DNA from: Diaphorobacter ruginosibacter
Lineage (GTDB): Bacteria; Pseudomonadota; Gammaproteobacteria; Burkholderiales; Burkholderiaceae_C
Length of the DNA: 64,000 nucleotides
Assembly: GCF_014395975.1 (NCBI RefSeq)
Contig: NZ_CP060714.1
Coordinates: forward strand, 2,046,001 to 2,110,000
Direction of reading: 5' to 3'
Below are positions 54,833 to 63,793 of the stretch, piece by piece; the first letter of the stretch is position 1, and every line of letters begins with the position of its first letter. Made by a program: the position numbers and the translations under genes. The notes below the pieces were generated by a model. That model ran no database searches. It was not told the DNA's origin and saw only the letters and a program-made list of their open reading frames with translations.

Positions 54833-55708
54833 ATGATTGCCGCCAGTTCTTCCCCTTTTGCCGCTGCCGCCGGAGCGCACAGGCTTGCAGGAATCGAACC
54901 TGCCAGCCTGTCGCGCCTGGGGGTGTGGAGCGGGCGGGAGTGGCAATCGGCCAACGACGAGGAAGCGCTCAAGGTCATGCCGTCGGGGAATGAGGGCCTG
55001 GATGCCGAGTTGCCCGGAGGCGGCTGGCCGGTGGGCGGAATGTCGGAGATTCTGCTGCCTGGGCTGCTGCATCCCGAGTGGAGCCTGGTTGCGGGGGCGC
55101 TGTCGCGGCTGCTGTCCGTCCAGCCTCTTCAGCGTGTGGTGCTGGTGGCGCCGCCGCTGCAGATATTCACGCCCTTTGCCGAGATGTCCGGCGTTCCGGC
55201 GCAGCGCCTGTGCTGTGTCCATCCGGATGCGACGGGACCTGCTTCGCGCAGGGGCATGCCTGACGCCGCAGGTGTCTGGGTGAGCGAGCAGGCCCTGCGC
55301 TGCCGCGATGTCGCTGCCGTGCTGGCCTGGCTGCCGCATGCGCAGTCCCAGGCGCTGCGCCGCCTGCAGTTGCTGGCGGCGCAGCAGAGGCAATTGCTCT
55401 GGGTGTTCCGGCCGCAGGAGGCCAGGGTGCAATCGTCGCCTGCACCGCTGCGCCTGTGGCTGAAGGTGCATGGCAAGAGCCTGCAGGTGCATGTGGTCAA
55501 GCGGCGCGGTCCTTCACAGGCGATGCCGGTGACGCTGCCTTTGCTGCATGAGCGGCTGTTGTGCGAGCTGACGGCGCAGGCATGGCGCAAGCAGCGGGCA
55601 CAGGCCGACGCGCAAGCGCTGCTCGGTGCACTTCGCGATCCGTTCCGCAACCCGTCCCGGGAGGTGTCCCATGCATTGGATGGCATGGCGTTTGCCGCTC
55701 GCCGATGA
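54833..55708 (+). CDS. imuA: Translesion synthesis accessory protein ImuA
   Basis: Encodes 291 residues, RecA-fold-like but with a degenerate nucleotide site: LDAELPGGGWPVGGMSEIL near residues 56-75, then VVLVAPPLQIF and LRLQLLAAQQRQLLWVFRPQEA. ImuA is an SOS-induced partner of ImuB and DnaE2 in the bacterial mutasome. The start at 54833 is the first ATG after the LexA box. It overlaps the chosen imuB start by 38 bp. Confidence 0.93.
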   Translation: MIAASSSPFAAAAGAHRLAGIEPASLSRLGVWSGREWQSANDEEALKVMPSGNEGLDAELPGGGWPVGGMSEILLPGLLHPEWSLVAGALSRLLSVQPLQRVVLVAPPLQIFTPFAEMSGVPAQRLCCVHPDATGPASRRGMPDAAGVWVSEQALRCRDVAAVLAWLPHAQSQALRRLQLLAAQQRQLLWVFRPQEARVQSSPAPLRLWLKVHGKSLQVHVVKRRGPSQAMPVTLPLLHERLLCELTAQAWRKQRAQADAQALLGALRDPFRNPSREVSHALDGMAFAARR

Positions 55709-57059
55709 ACAACTGGCCATCCTGCCGGCCGCGGCGATCGAGGCGCATTGCTGGTGGGCGCTGCAGTTCACGCCCCAGGTGGCGGTGCTGGACGAGGCAT
55801 TGCTGCTCGACGTGCACAGCGCCGAGCGCCTGTGGGGCGGGCGGGCGGCGCTGCGGCGCCTGCTGCTGGATCATGCGCCGTCCGCACCTGCATGCGGGCA
55901 GGAGGAAATCGTTGAGCCGCGCAGTTGCTGGGCAGAAGGCCCGACGGCCCTGCAGGCGCTTGCGCTGCTGCGGCTCAAGCAGCAGGGAGAGGCACGGCCC
56001 AGGCAGGTTCCGGAGGGGTTGCCGATCAGCACGCTGACGGCGCTCAGGCCCCATCTGGTCACCCTGAACAACCTGGGGTGCCGCAACCTGGGTGATGTGC
56101 GCGCGCTGCCGCGCTCGGGAGTGGCTCGCCGGCTGGGGGCGCAGAGCCTGCTGGCACTCGATCAGCTGTGGGGGGAGCGCGCTTGTCCGCTTTCATGGAT
56201 CGCGCTGCCCGAGCACTTCGACGTGGATCTGGAACTGCCCTACATCGCGGCATCGTCCGCCGAACTGCTGCATGCGGCCGGGCATCTGCTGGCCATGCTG
56301 CAAGGCTGGCTGCGCGCCCGGCATCTGGGCGTGCTGCGACTGCAGGTGCGCTGGCGGCATGACCTGCGCCGGCTCGATGGAATCGATGTGCCGCCATGGG
56401 GCGAGATGTCGCTGCGCACGGCGGAGCCGCTGCAGGAACTGTCGCACCTGAGCAGGCTGCTGGGCGAGCATATGGCGCATGAAAGGCTGGCGGCACCTGT
56501 GAACCGCATCGCGCTGAAGACGGTGGAGGTGCAACCGGTCAAGCCGCAGAATGACAGCCTGCTGCCCCGTTCGCCCGATGCCCGGGACGGAGAATCGTGG
56601 AGCCAGTTCGTGGAGCGCGTGAGTGCGCGCCTGGGCGCGGATTGCTTGCGCGTGCCAAAAGGGCAGCCAGACCATCGGCCAGAGCACATGCAGGTCTGGC
56701 AGTCTGCCAGCCACGCGCTGCACACGGGCGGCCTGAGGCAGGCGCATGCCGACGCCGATTCCCGTGCGGCGCTGTGGCCCGCGTGGCTTCTGCCCGCACC
56801 GCAGTTGCTGGGGATGCAGGGGCCCAGGCCCTGCCTGCATGGGCAGCCATTGCATCTCAAGGCAGGTCCCGAACGTTTCGAGAGCGGCTGGTGGGAGGCC
56901 GCTGACGCCGCGCCAGCGCAGGATGCCATGGGGCCTCACCCCGCGCCCGGACGTTCCAAGCGCGATTACTTCGTTGCGCATCACGCGGTGGCGGGCTGGG
57001 TCTGGATTTTTCGCGACTGCGGCACGCTCGATTGGTACCTGCATGGCTTCTATGGGTGA
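55671..57059 (+). CDS. imuB: DNA polymerase Y-family protein ImuB
   Basis: Encodes 462 residues. A Y-family-like polymerase with palm/fingers and little-finger regions (VAVLDEALLLDVHSAERLWGG, LTALRPHLVTLNNLGCRNLGDVRALPRSGVARRLG) but without the full catalytic carboxylate set, as in ImuB, which acts as the scaffold that ties DnaE2 to the beta clamp. The C-terminal region ends HHAVAGWVWIFRDCGTLDWYLHGFYG. Start at 55671 is set by GGGAGG; the frame is open upstream to 55626. It is followed after 5 bp by dnaE2. Confidence 0.93.
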   Translation: MHWMAWRLPLADEQLAILPAAAIEAHCWWALQFTPQVAVLDEALLLDVHSAERLWGGRAALRRLLLDHAPSAPACGQEEIVEPRSCWAEGPTALQALALLRLKQQGEARPRQVPEGLPISTLTALRPHLVTLNNLGCRNLGDVRALPRSGVARRLGAQSLLALDQLWGERACPLSWIALPEHFDVDLELPYIAASSAELLHAAGHLLAMLQGWLRARHLGVLRLQVRWRHDLRRLDGIDVPPWGEMSLRTAEPLQELSHLSRLLGEHMAHERLAAPVNRIALKTVEVQPVKPQNDSLLPRSPDARDGESWSQFVERVSARLGADCLRVPKGQPDHRPEHMQVWQSASHALHTGGLRQAHADADSRAALWPAWLLPAPQLLGMQGPRPCLHGQPLHLKAGPERFESGWWEAADAAPAQDAMGPHPAPGRSKRDYFVAHHAVAGWVWIFRDCGTLDWYLHGFYG

Positions 57060-57064
57060 GTGTC

Positions 57065-60000
57065 ATGGGCACTGAGCAGGCCTCCGGCAATCAACGGCAA
57101 CTGGCGCTGCCGGGCTATGCGGAGCTGCATTGCCTGAGCAATTTCAGCTTTCAGCGCGGGGCGTCCCAACCGGCCGAACTGGTGGAGCGGGCCGAGCAAC
57201 TGGGCTACGCGGCGCTTGCCATCACGGATGAATGTTCGGTGGCAGGCGTGGTGCGGGCCTGGCTTGCGCTGCGGCATCTGGTCGCGCAGCGCAAGAAGGA
57301 GCAGGAGGAAACCGGCGAGGCCGGACGCGAGATCAGGCTGCGCCTGCTCTATGGCAGCGAGTTCCATTTCCACGATCTCTGCATCGTGGCGATTGCACAC
57401 GACCTGCAAGGCTGGGGTGACCTGTGCGAGTTCATCACCACCGCACGTGCCGCGGCGCTCAAGGGCTCGTACAAGCTCAGTTCGGATTCGCCCTGGCGAC
57501 TGCTGCATGGATGCGAACTGCTGATTGCTCCCGAACGCCGGATGTTCCTGGCAGACGACGGGAATGTCGCGCATCTGGTACGGGCGCTGGAGGATGCGAG
57601 GGCCATGCTCGGCAGCGATTTTTCCCTGGCGGTGGAGCTGCACAGGGGCTCGGGCGACAGCCTCTGGCTGCGCATGCTGGAAGAGGCGGGCGAGGCACTC
57701 GGCCTGCCGCTCGTGGCGGCGGGCGGTGTGCTGATGCACGAGAGCGCCCGCAAGCCGCTGCTCGATGTGATCACCGCCGTGGGACTCAAGCGCAGCGTGG
57801 CGGAGTGCGGCCATGCGCTGGAGCCCAATGCCGAACGGCGCCTGCGGACGCGGGCGCAGCTGGCCGCCATCTATCCCCCGCGATTGCTGGCCGCGACCCT
57901 GGAGCTGGCCGGCCGGTGCTGCTTCAAGCTGGAGCAGATCCGCTACAACTATCCGCTGGAGACCGTATTGCCGGGCAAGACGGCCCAGCAGACGCTGGAG
58001 TGGCTGACCTGGGAGGGCGCCAGGGGCAAATACCCGCAAGGCATTCCACTGGATATCCAGAACCAGGTTCACAACGAGCTCGACCTGATTGCCGACCTGG
58101 GCTACGAGATGTATTTCCTCACGGTGCATGACATCGTCAGGTGGGCACGCAGCCGGGGCATCCTGTGCCAGGGACGCGGGTCGGCCGCCAATTCCCTGGT
58201 CTGCTACTTCCTCGGCATCACCGCGGTCGGACCCGAGGCGGGGAATCTGCTGTTCGAACGCTTCATCAGCAAGGAGCGCAGGGAGCCACCCGATATCGAT
58301 GTCGATTTCGAGCACGAGCGCCGCGAGGAGGTCATCCAGTACATCTACCAAAAGTACGGCCACGAACGGGCTGCGATCACGGCGGTGGTCATCTCCTATC
58401 GGCTGCGCAGCGCCTTGCGCGATGTCGGCAAGGCGCTTGGCGTGGCGCCCGAGCTGGTCGATGCCTTTGCGAAGGACCACCACTGGTTCGACGATGCGGC
58501 GGCGGAAGATCGCCTGCTGGGCCTGGCGCATGACGTGGGGGCAAGCATCAGCGCGCATACCGCGCATTGGTGGTTCCGGCTTACCAGGGAGCTGTGCCGC
58601 TTTCCGCGTCACCTGAGCCAGCATGTCGGCGGCTTTGTGCTCACGCAGGACAAGCTCACGCGGCTGGTGCCCGTCGAGCCTGCCAGCATGGACAAGCGCT
58701 TCATCATCCAGTGGGACAAGGATGATCTCGATGCCCTGAACCTGCTCAAGGTCGATGTGCTCGCGCTGGGCATGTTGACCGCGCTGCGGCGCTGCCTGGA
58801 CATGCGCAGCAGCCTCCGCGAGATGCCGTGGACGCTGCTGAGCGATATTCCGGCCGAGGACGAGGCGACCTACGAGATGATCTGCGCGGCCGACACCATC
58901 GGCACCTTCCAGATCGAAAGCCGCGCGCAGATGAGCATGCTGCCGCGTCTTCTGCCGCGCAAGTTCTATGACCTGGTGGTGGAGGTGGCCATCGTGCGGC
59001 CCGGGCCGATCCAGGGCGGCATGGTGCATCCCTACCTGAAGGCGCGCGAGCGCGAGCGCAAAGGTCTCCCTCTGGTGCTGGAAAAGCCCGAGCTCATGAA
59101 TGCGCTGAAGCGCACGCTGGGCATTCCGATCTTCCAGGAACAGGTCATGCAGATCGCCATGGATGCAGCGAGTTTCTCCGCGGCCGAGGCCGATGCGCTG
59201 CGCCGATCCATGGCCGCCTGGAAGCGCACTGGCGGCGTGCACCACTTCAAGGAGCGGGTCGTCAACGGCATGGTCGCCAACGACTACCGTCGCGAGTTCG
59301 CAGAGCAGATATTCCAGCAGATGCTGGGCTTCGGCGACTACGGTTTTCCCGAAAGCCACGCCTACAGCTTTGCGATGCTGGCCTACGCCAGCGCCTGGCT
59401 CAAGCGGCATGAGCCCGCATGCTTCCTGGCCGCGCTGCTCAACTCGCAGCCGATGGGCTTCTATACGCCGTCGCAGCTGGTGCAGGATGCGCGGCGCCAT
59501 GGCGTGCGGGTGTTGCCGGTGGATGTCACGCGCAGCGATGAGCCGAGCGCGCTGGAAGGGCCCCTCGAGCCGATTGCCGGCGTGGAGCATCCGCAGCCGG
59601 CCGTGCGGCTCGGGTTGAATTTCGTGGCGCACCTGGAGATCGAGGCGGCCAGGCGGCTGCTGGCTGCGCGTGAACAGGCGCCCTTTGGCAGCGTGCAGGA
59701 CCTGGCGCTGCGTGCGCAGCTTGATCGCCATGATCTGCAGGCGCTGGCGGCGGCGGATGCACTGTCCAGCCTGGCCGGCCATCGCCGACAGCAGATGTGG
59801 GAGGCCGCCGCACAGCTGCGCGCTCCGCCGTTGTTGCGCGATGCGCCCACGCATGAGGAGCGGCTTGCGTTGCTAGAGGCGCGAGACGGCGAGGCGATCC
59901 TGTTCGACTATGCGGCCACGGGCCTCACGCTGCGGCAGCATCCCCTGGTCTTGCTGCGCGAGCGGCTCGAGCGCTGGAAGGTCCGTACCGCGCTGCAGTT

Positions 60001-60334
60001 GCTGGAAACCGGCAACGGAAGGCGGGTGCGTGCCGCAGGCATCGTCACCGTGCGCCAGCGCCCGGGTACGGCCAAGGGCACGATGTTCGTCTCGCTGGAG
60101 GACGAGACCGGCACGGTCAACGTGGTCGTATGGCCGACCATGCTGGAGAAGTGGCGCGAGCCGCTGCTGCGCTCACGGCTGATGGTGGTGGAGGGCATCT
60201 GGCAATGCAGCCAGCCCAACGAGAGCGCGCCGCAGCATGCCACGCGCCACCTCATCGCGGAGCGTGTGAAGAACCTCACGCCGTTGCTCGGGCGGCTTGC
60301 GGCCGTGCTGAACGGCAGCCGGGATTTCCATTGA
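57065..60334 (+). CDS. dnaE2: Error-prone DNA polymerase DnaE2 (ImuC)
   Basis: Encodes 1089 residues, a C-family polymerase. The PHP domain occupies about the first 270 residues (YAELHCLSNFSFQRGAS, AITDECSVAGVVRAW); the palm has the GRGSAANSLVCYFLGIT and PPDIDVDFEHERREEVIQYIY motifs with the catalytic aspartates; then GGFVLTQDKL, IDKRFIIQWDKDDLDALNLLKVDVLALGML, the HhH region and an OB fold (VRAAGIVTVRQRPGTAKGTMFVSLEDETG). Together with ImuA and ImuB it performs SOS mutagenesis. Start at 57065 is the family start. Confidence 0.96.
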   Translation: MGTEQASGNQRQLALPGYAELHCLSNFSFQRGASQPAELVERAEQLGYAALAITDECSVAGVVRAWLALRHLVAQRKKEQEETGEAGREIRLRLLYGSEFHFHDLCIVAIAHDLQGWGDLCEFITTARAAALKGSYKLSSDSPWRLLHGCELLIAPERRMFLADDGNVAHLVRALEDARAMLGSDFSLAVELHRGSGDSLWLRMLEEAGEALGLPLVAAGGVLMHESARKPLLDVITAVGLKRSVAECGHALEPNAERRLRTRAQLAAIYPPRLLAATLELAGRCCFKLEQIRYNYPLETVLPGKTAQQTLEWLTWEGARGKYPQGIPLDIQNQVHNELDLIADLGYEMYFLTVHDIVRWARSRGILCQGRGSAANSLVCYFLGITAVGPEAGNLLFERFISKERREPPDIDVDFEHERREEVIQYIYQKYGHERAAITAVVISYRLRSALRDVGKALGVAPELVDAFAKDHHWFDDAAAEDRLLGLAHDVGASISAHTAHWWFRLTRELCRFPRHLSQHVGGFVLTQDKLTRLVPVEPASMDKRFIIQWDKDDLDALNLLKVDVLALGMLTALRRCLDMRSSLREMPWTLLSDIPAEDEATYEMICAADTIGTFQIESRAQMSMLPRLLPRKFYDLVVEVAIVRPGPIQGGMVHPYLKARERERKGLPLVLEKPELMNALKRTLGIPIFQEQVMQIAMDAASFSAAEADALRRSMAAWKRTGGVHHFKERVVNGMVANDYRREFAEQIFQQMLGFGDYGFPESHAYSFAMLAYASAWLKRHEPACFLAALLNSQPMGFYTPSQLVQDARRHGVRVLPVDVTRSDEPSALEGPLEPIAGVEHPQPAVRLGLNFVAHLEIEAARRLLAAREQAPFGSVQDLALRAQLDRHDLQALAAADALSSLAGHRRQQMWEAAAQLRAPPLLRDAPTHEERLALLEARDGEAILFDYAATGLTLRQHPLVLLRERLERWKVRTALQLLETGNGRRVRAAGIVTVRQRPGTAKGTMFVSLEDETGTVNVVVWPTMLEKWREPLLRSRLMVVEGIWQCSQPNESAPQHATRHLIAERVKNLTPLLGRLAAVLNGSRDFH

Positions 60335-60365
60335 CCCGCGGAGCCTGCACGTCCGCGTGGATGGG

Positions 60366-60533
60366 TTAAGGAGCCTCTGCAAAACCCTCGCCAATCGGCT
60401 GGACGCGGATCGGGATGAGCCGCAAGGCGTCTTTTGAAGGCAATAGCAGTAGCTATTGACGAAAAAGACAACGCTGCGGATCGCCCGAGGCCGCGTTCAG
60501 ACGATGGCAGGGAGTTTTGCAGAGGTTCCTTAA
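60366..60533. mobile_element. MITE-like inverted-repeat element
   Basis: About 168 bp with terminal inverted repeats TTAAGGARCCTCTGCAAAAC (left 60366-60385, right as reverse complement 60514-60533), ending in TTAA at both sides. The interior has further inverted matches (GTCTTTT/AAAAGAC, ATAGC-AGTA-GCTAT, CGCGGATCGGG against CCCGAGGCCGCG), so the whole unit can fold on itself. It encodes nothing. The termini resemble IS-type ends, but the parent insertion sequence is not in the window. Confidence 0.75.
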
Positions 60534-61804
60534 CGTTGCCCCAGGCTCCTGTCCTTGCGCCATTCGTTTGGAATGAATTCATACAGCGGCGTGACGTCGC
60601 GCACGAAGAGCTGCGGGGTGGGGGGCGACGAGAAATTCAGGATGGCGCCTTCGGCGGTGACATCCATGCTGGCGAGTTGTCGCATCCAGGCGATGTTCAC
60701 CGAGCCGCCGGGGGCCGGGCGGGAGTAGATCAGTTCCAGCATGCGCCGTGCCGACGGGTTGCCCGCCGCCGCCGCCAGCTGGTAGAGGCGGATGGCCTCG
60801 GCGTAGTTCGAGGGAACACCGTCGCCCCGGTGGTACCTGCGGGCCTGCGCAAACCATTCCTCGGGGCTCTTGTTGCCCGTGGCAGTGATGCCGTTGCCGC
60901 CACCACCACTGCCGCTACCGCCACGGGCACTTTCCCCCTGATCCATGCGCAGGCGCAGCAGCCGTGCATTGGAGGCCGCCGCCGGCGAGCGCGCTGCGGC
61001 CGTGTTGAACTGCTGCAGGGCCAGGTCATAGCGCGAGGCGGTCACATTCGCGAGGCCCAGCTCATTGAAGGCCGAGGCGTTGCCCGCCTGCGCGGCCTGC
61101 CTGAGCAACTGCATGCGCTGCACATCGGGATCGCTGTGCAAGGGCTGGCCCGTATTGCTGCCCTGGACCGGTGCGAGGCGCTCCAGGATGCGCCACTCGA
61201 GGTACAGAGCAAGCCCGGAGTCGGCTTTCTGCAGCGGGGATAGATAGGGTCGCGCCGCGGCCGGTGCAGGCGGCCCATTGCAGCCGTCGATCTCGCACCA
61301 TGCCAGTCCGGCATTGCCCAGGGGTTCATTGAGCGTCTTGGCGCGCTCGAACCAGCGCCGGGCCAGTGTGCGATCGACGGGTGCATGTTCGCCGTGCAGG
61401 TACAGCAGGCCCAGCAGCCAGGCCGTGCGTCCGGCAGTACGTTCGGCGGCGCTTCCCCGCTTGGGATTGCCCGAGGCCACGCTCTGGAGCTTGCGAATGC
61501 GCTCGGCATCGGTATCGTTCTCGTCGGGCTCCATCAGCTTGGGTGCTGCGGTGCCGGGGGTTCCCGCGGGCTTGATGGGCTGCGGGCGAACGCTGGAGCC
61601 CGCGGGCTGGATCGCCGATGGCTGGGCCATGCCTGCGGGCTGTACCGGGGCTTCGGAGACATGGGGCGACTGTATGGGCGCGGGTGCCACTGCGCGTGCA
61701 GCAGCCTGCACCGCACCCGCCGGGCATGCAATCCATGCAAGCGTGGACAGGCAAAGCGCCATGGACCCGTGCTGCAAGGCATGGGCGACGGAATGCTTGT
61801 GCAT
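60530..61804 (-). CDS. Sel1-repeat exported protein of unknown function
   Basis: Encodes 424 residues: a signal peptide (to about residue 30, ACPAGAVQA), a Pro/Ala/Gln-rich region (to about 95), and helical Sel1-like repeats (LLGLLYLHGEHAPVDRTLARRWFERAK, YHRGDGVPSNYAEAIRLYQLAAAAGNPSARRML). A Gly/Ser-rich linker lies in the middle (SARGGSGSGGGGNG). The start at 61804 has GAGGAG. The TAA stop lies inside the right end of the MITE-like element, so the C-terminus may have been set by its insertion. Next to a lipoprotein gene; probable envelope complex. Confidence 0.8.
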   Translation of the reverse strand: MHKHSVAHALQHGSMALCLSTLAWIACPAGAVQAAARAVAPAPIQSPHVSEAPVQPAGMAQPSAIQPAGSSVRPQPIKPAGTPGTAAPKLMEPDENDTDAERIRKLQSVASGNPKRGSAAERTAGRTAWLLGLLYLHGEHAPVDRTLARRWFERAKTLNEPLGNAGLAWCEIDGCNGPPAPAAARPYLSPLQKADSGLALYLEWRILERLAPVQGSNTGQPLHSDPDVQRMQLLRQAAQAGNASAFNELGLANVTASRYDLALQQFNTAAARSPAAASNARLLRLRMDQGESARGGSGSGGGGNGITATGNKSPEEWFAQARRYHRGDGVPSNYAEAIRLYQLAAAAGNPSARRMLELIYSRPAPGGSVNIAWMRQLASMDVTAEGAILNFSSPPTPQLFVRDVTPLYEFIPNEWRKDRSLGQR

Positions 61805-61893
61805 GGTGCTCCTCCTCTGGTGGCCTCGGGTGCCGGTTGCCATGGCCGGATCATCCTGCGGGGTGGATGTCCGGCGCATGCGTCCCGCCAGGC

Positions 61894-63648
61894 TCAGGCG
61901 TTGGGGGCGGCCTTGGCGGCGGTCGGTTGCGATTGCACAGGAGGTGCCTTCTTCGGGATCACCTTCCATTGGACTTCGGCCTTGGAGACCGGTTCGTCAC
62001 CCAGTGCATGGCTGAAGGCGTTCTCCACATCCTCGATGGAGCGGTAGCCCGGAATGTTGACCACACCCGTGCCCTGCAGCGGCGCCGGCAGCCTGTCCAT
62101 TACATCCTTGTCGGTGGCAAGGCAGGCAAGGCGTTCGGTGCCGGGCTGGCTTGCATCCATGATGAAGGCCGGATTGGGCACCAGCCAGTCGGGCAGCCGC
62201 AGCACCTGGTTGGCCGATTGCAGCGAGTTCGGGTTGACGTTGTTGGGTGTGAGCCGCATCACGTTGCCCACCGCATCGTTGAAGAAGCAATAGACATGCG
62301 AGGCGCGCGAGACGGTGGCCGCGGCGAACACCTGCTCCCCGACCTCGAAGGTCGGGCTGGAGCCGGGCAGCATCGGGTTCTTGATCTTCAGGTCGATCAC
62401 GCGCTCGGGCGCAGTCTGTGCGTTGAGCTCGAACGCCTTGCCCTTGACAGGCAGGTAGCCTGGGGCCCCCTTGGCCACGGCAGCGGTGCCGCCCGGGCCG
62501 GACGTGCTCCAGCCCACCTGCTGCAGCCGGCCCGAGTTGTCGAGCGTGACGAAGTGGCTGAGCGCGCGCTCGTAGGTCTTGAAGTCCATGGTGCCGGTCG
62601 GCAGGATGCCGTTGTCCGCCTGGAAGCGTCCGAGTGCATCGCGCAGATCGGGGGAGCTCATGTCCAGCACCTCGGAGCCCGGAGGCAGGTAGCCCTGCGC
62701 GACCAGCGAGCTCTGGATGAGGCGGGCCTGCGCCACGCCACCGCTGTCCATGAACCATTCGCGCATCTGGCGCTGGAAATCGGGATGGGTCTGGTCCAGC
62801 GTCAGGCATTGCCAGTAGGGAACGCGGGCCCATTTGCCCACGAGTTCGATGGCGGCCAGGTCGACCAGGGTGCGCATGGCGCCGCCCGCCCCGAGCGCAT
62901 AGTCGCGGCCCACGTTGAAGGTGACGCCATAGGTACCGATGCGGCCCGCGAGATCCAGGCCCTGGCTGCCGCCGCCGATCACCACCTCGTTGGCCGAATC
63001 CAGGCCGGGGATGAGCGTGCGCGTGCGGAAATCGCCCAGATGCATTTCGAGGCCGATGACCGTGGCGCTGCTGTTGCGGCTCACCCCCAGGTCGATGCGC
63101 GGGCCCGAGAGACCGGCATCGTTGCGGTTCGTGAGCACGTTCTGGTCGACGAAGGCCACGGCGCCCGAGACATACAGCGCAGGGCGCTGCAGCTGCATCA
63201 GGTTGTTGTTGAGCAGGATGGTGGTGAGGTTCTGCACCGTGTCCTGGCGCACGATGTCCACCTCGTAGTCCACGTAGCGGAAGGCATTGGAGCGGCGCGA
63301 CATCTGCGACAGCGCCGTGATGATCATCTCCTTGATGCCCACCGGCACGCGCGTGGAGTAATCGGTGAACTGCTTGCTCGTGATGAGCGTGGTGGGCAAC
63401 TGGGCGGCCCGCAGCATCTCGTCCATGCACATGAGCGAATCGGAGAAGCTGGAAATGGAGCGCACGGGCCGGGTCACCGGGCGATCGGCGGTATAGGCCG
63501 TCTCCTGGTATCCGGCATCCCTGCGTGGGTCCAGGGGCGTTGTACACGCGCCGAGCAACAGGGCGCTGGCAACGGCAAGCCATGACCAGCGCCTTGAATG
63601 CCTGCTTGCAGAAGACTGCCCGCAATGGTTCGAAGTTCCGGGTCTCAT
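61894..63648 (-). CDS. Lipoprotein with CsgG-like and peptidoglycan-binding-like regions
   Basis: Encodes 584 residues. Lipobox ALLLGACT near residue 34 marks it as a lipoprotein. Residues 50-240 look like a CsgG/HfaB-type domain (IKEMIITALSQMSRRSNAFRYVDYEVDIVRQ, VSGAVAFVDQNVL, GLEMHLGDFRT, DYALGAGGAMRTLVDLAAIELVGKW); about residues 320-350 resemble a peptidoglycan-binding helical unit (ALGRFQADNGILPTGTMDFKTYERAL); the C-terminal third matches DUF4384-like sequence. A role in outer-membrane secretion or surface assembly is suggested but not proved. GGGAG precedes the start at 63648. The next gene upstream is 145 bp away. Confidence 0.75.
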   Translation of the reverse strand: MRPGTSNHCGQSSASRHSRRWSWLAVASALLLGACTTPLDPRRDAGYQETAYTADRPVTRPVRSISSFSDSLMCMDEMLRAAQLPTTLITSKQFTDYSTRVPVGIKEMIITALSQMSRRSNAFRYVDYEVDIVRQDTVQNLTTILLNNNLMQLQRPALYVSGAVAFVDQNVLTNRNDAGLSGPRIDLGVSRNSSATVIGLEMHLGDFRTRTLIPGLDSANEVVIGGGSQGLDLAGRIGTYGVTFNVGRDYALGAGGAMRTLVDLAAIELVGKWARVPYWQCLTLDQTHPDFQRQMREWFMDSGGVAQARLIQSSLVAQGYLPPGSEVLDMSSPDLRDALGRFQADNGILPTGTMDFKTYERALSHFVTLDNSGRLQQVGWSTSGPGGTAAVAKGAPGYLPVKGKAFELNAQTAPERVIDLKIKNPMLPGSSPTFEVGEQVFAAATVSRASHVYCFFNDAVGNVMRLTPNNVNPNSLQSANQVLRLPDWLVPNPAFIMDASQPGTERLACLATDKDVMDRLPAPLQGTGVVNIPGYRSIEDVENAFSHALGDEPVSKAEVQWKVIPKKAPPVQSQPTAAKAAPNA

Positions 63649-63793
63649 GTCATGACTCCCATGTCGTTGTTCGTCGATCGGTCGCTTGTCGATTCGCTTG
63701 TTCGCTTGGGTGAGGGAAGAGCAGGGCTCCGGGTTTCGCTGCGACGAAATTTCCGGACGCCCCGTGTTCCTGTGGCGGATGTGCGGCGCGGGT

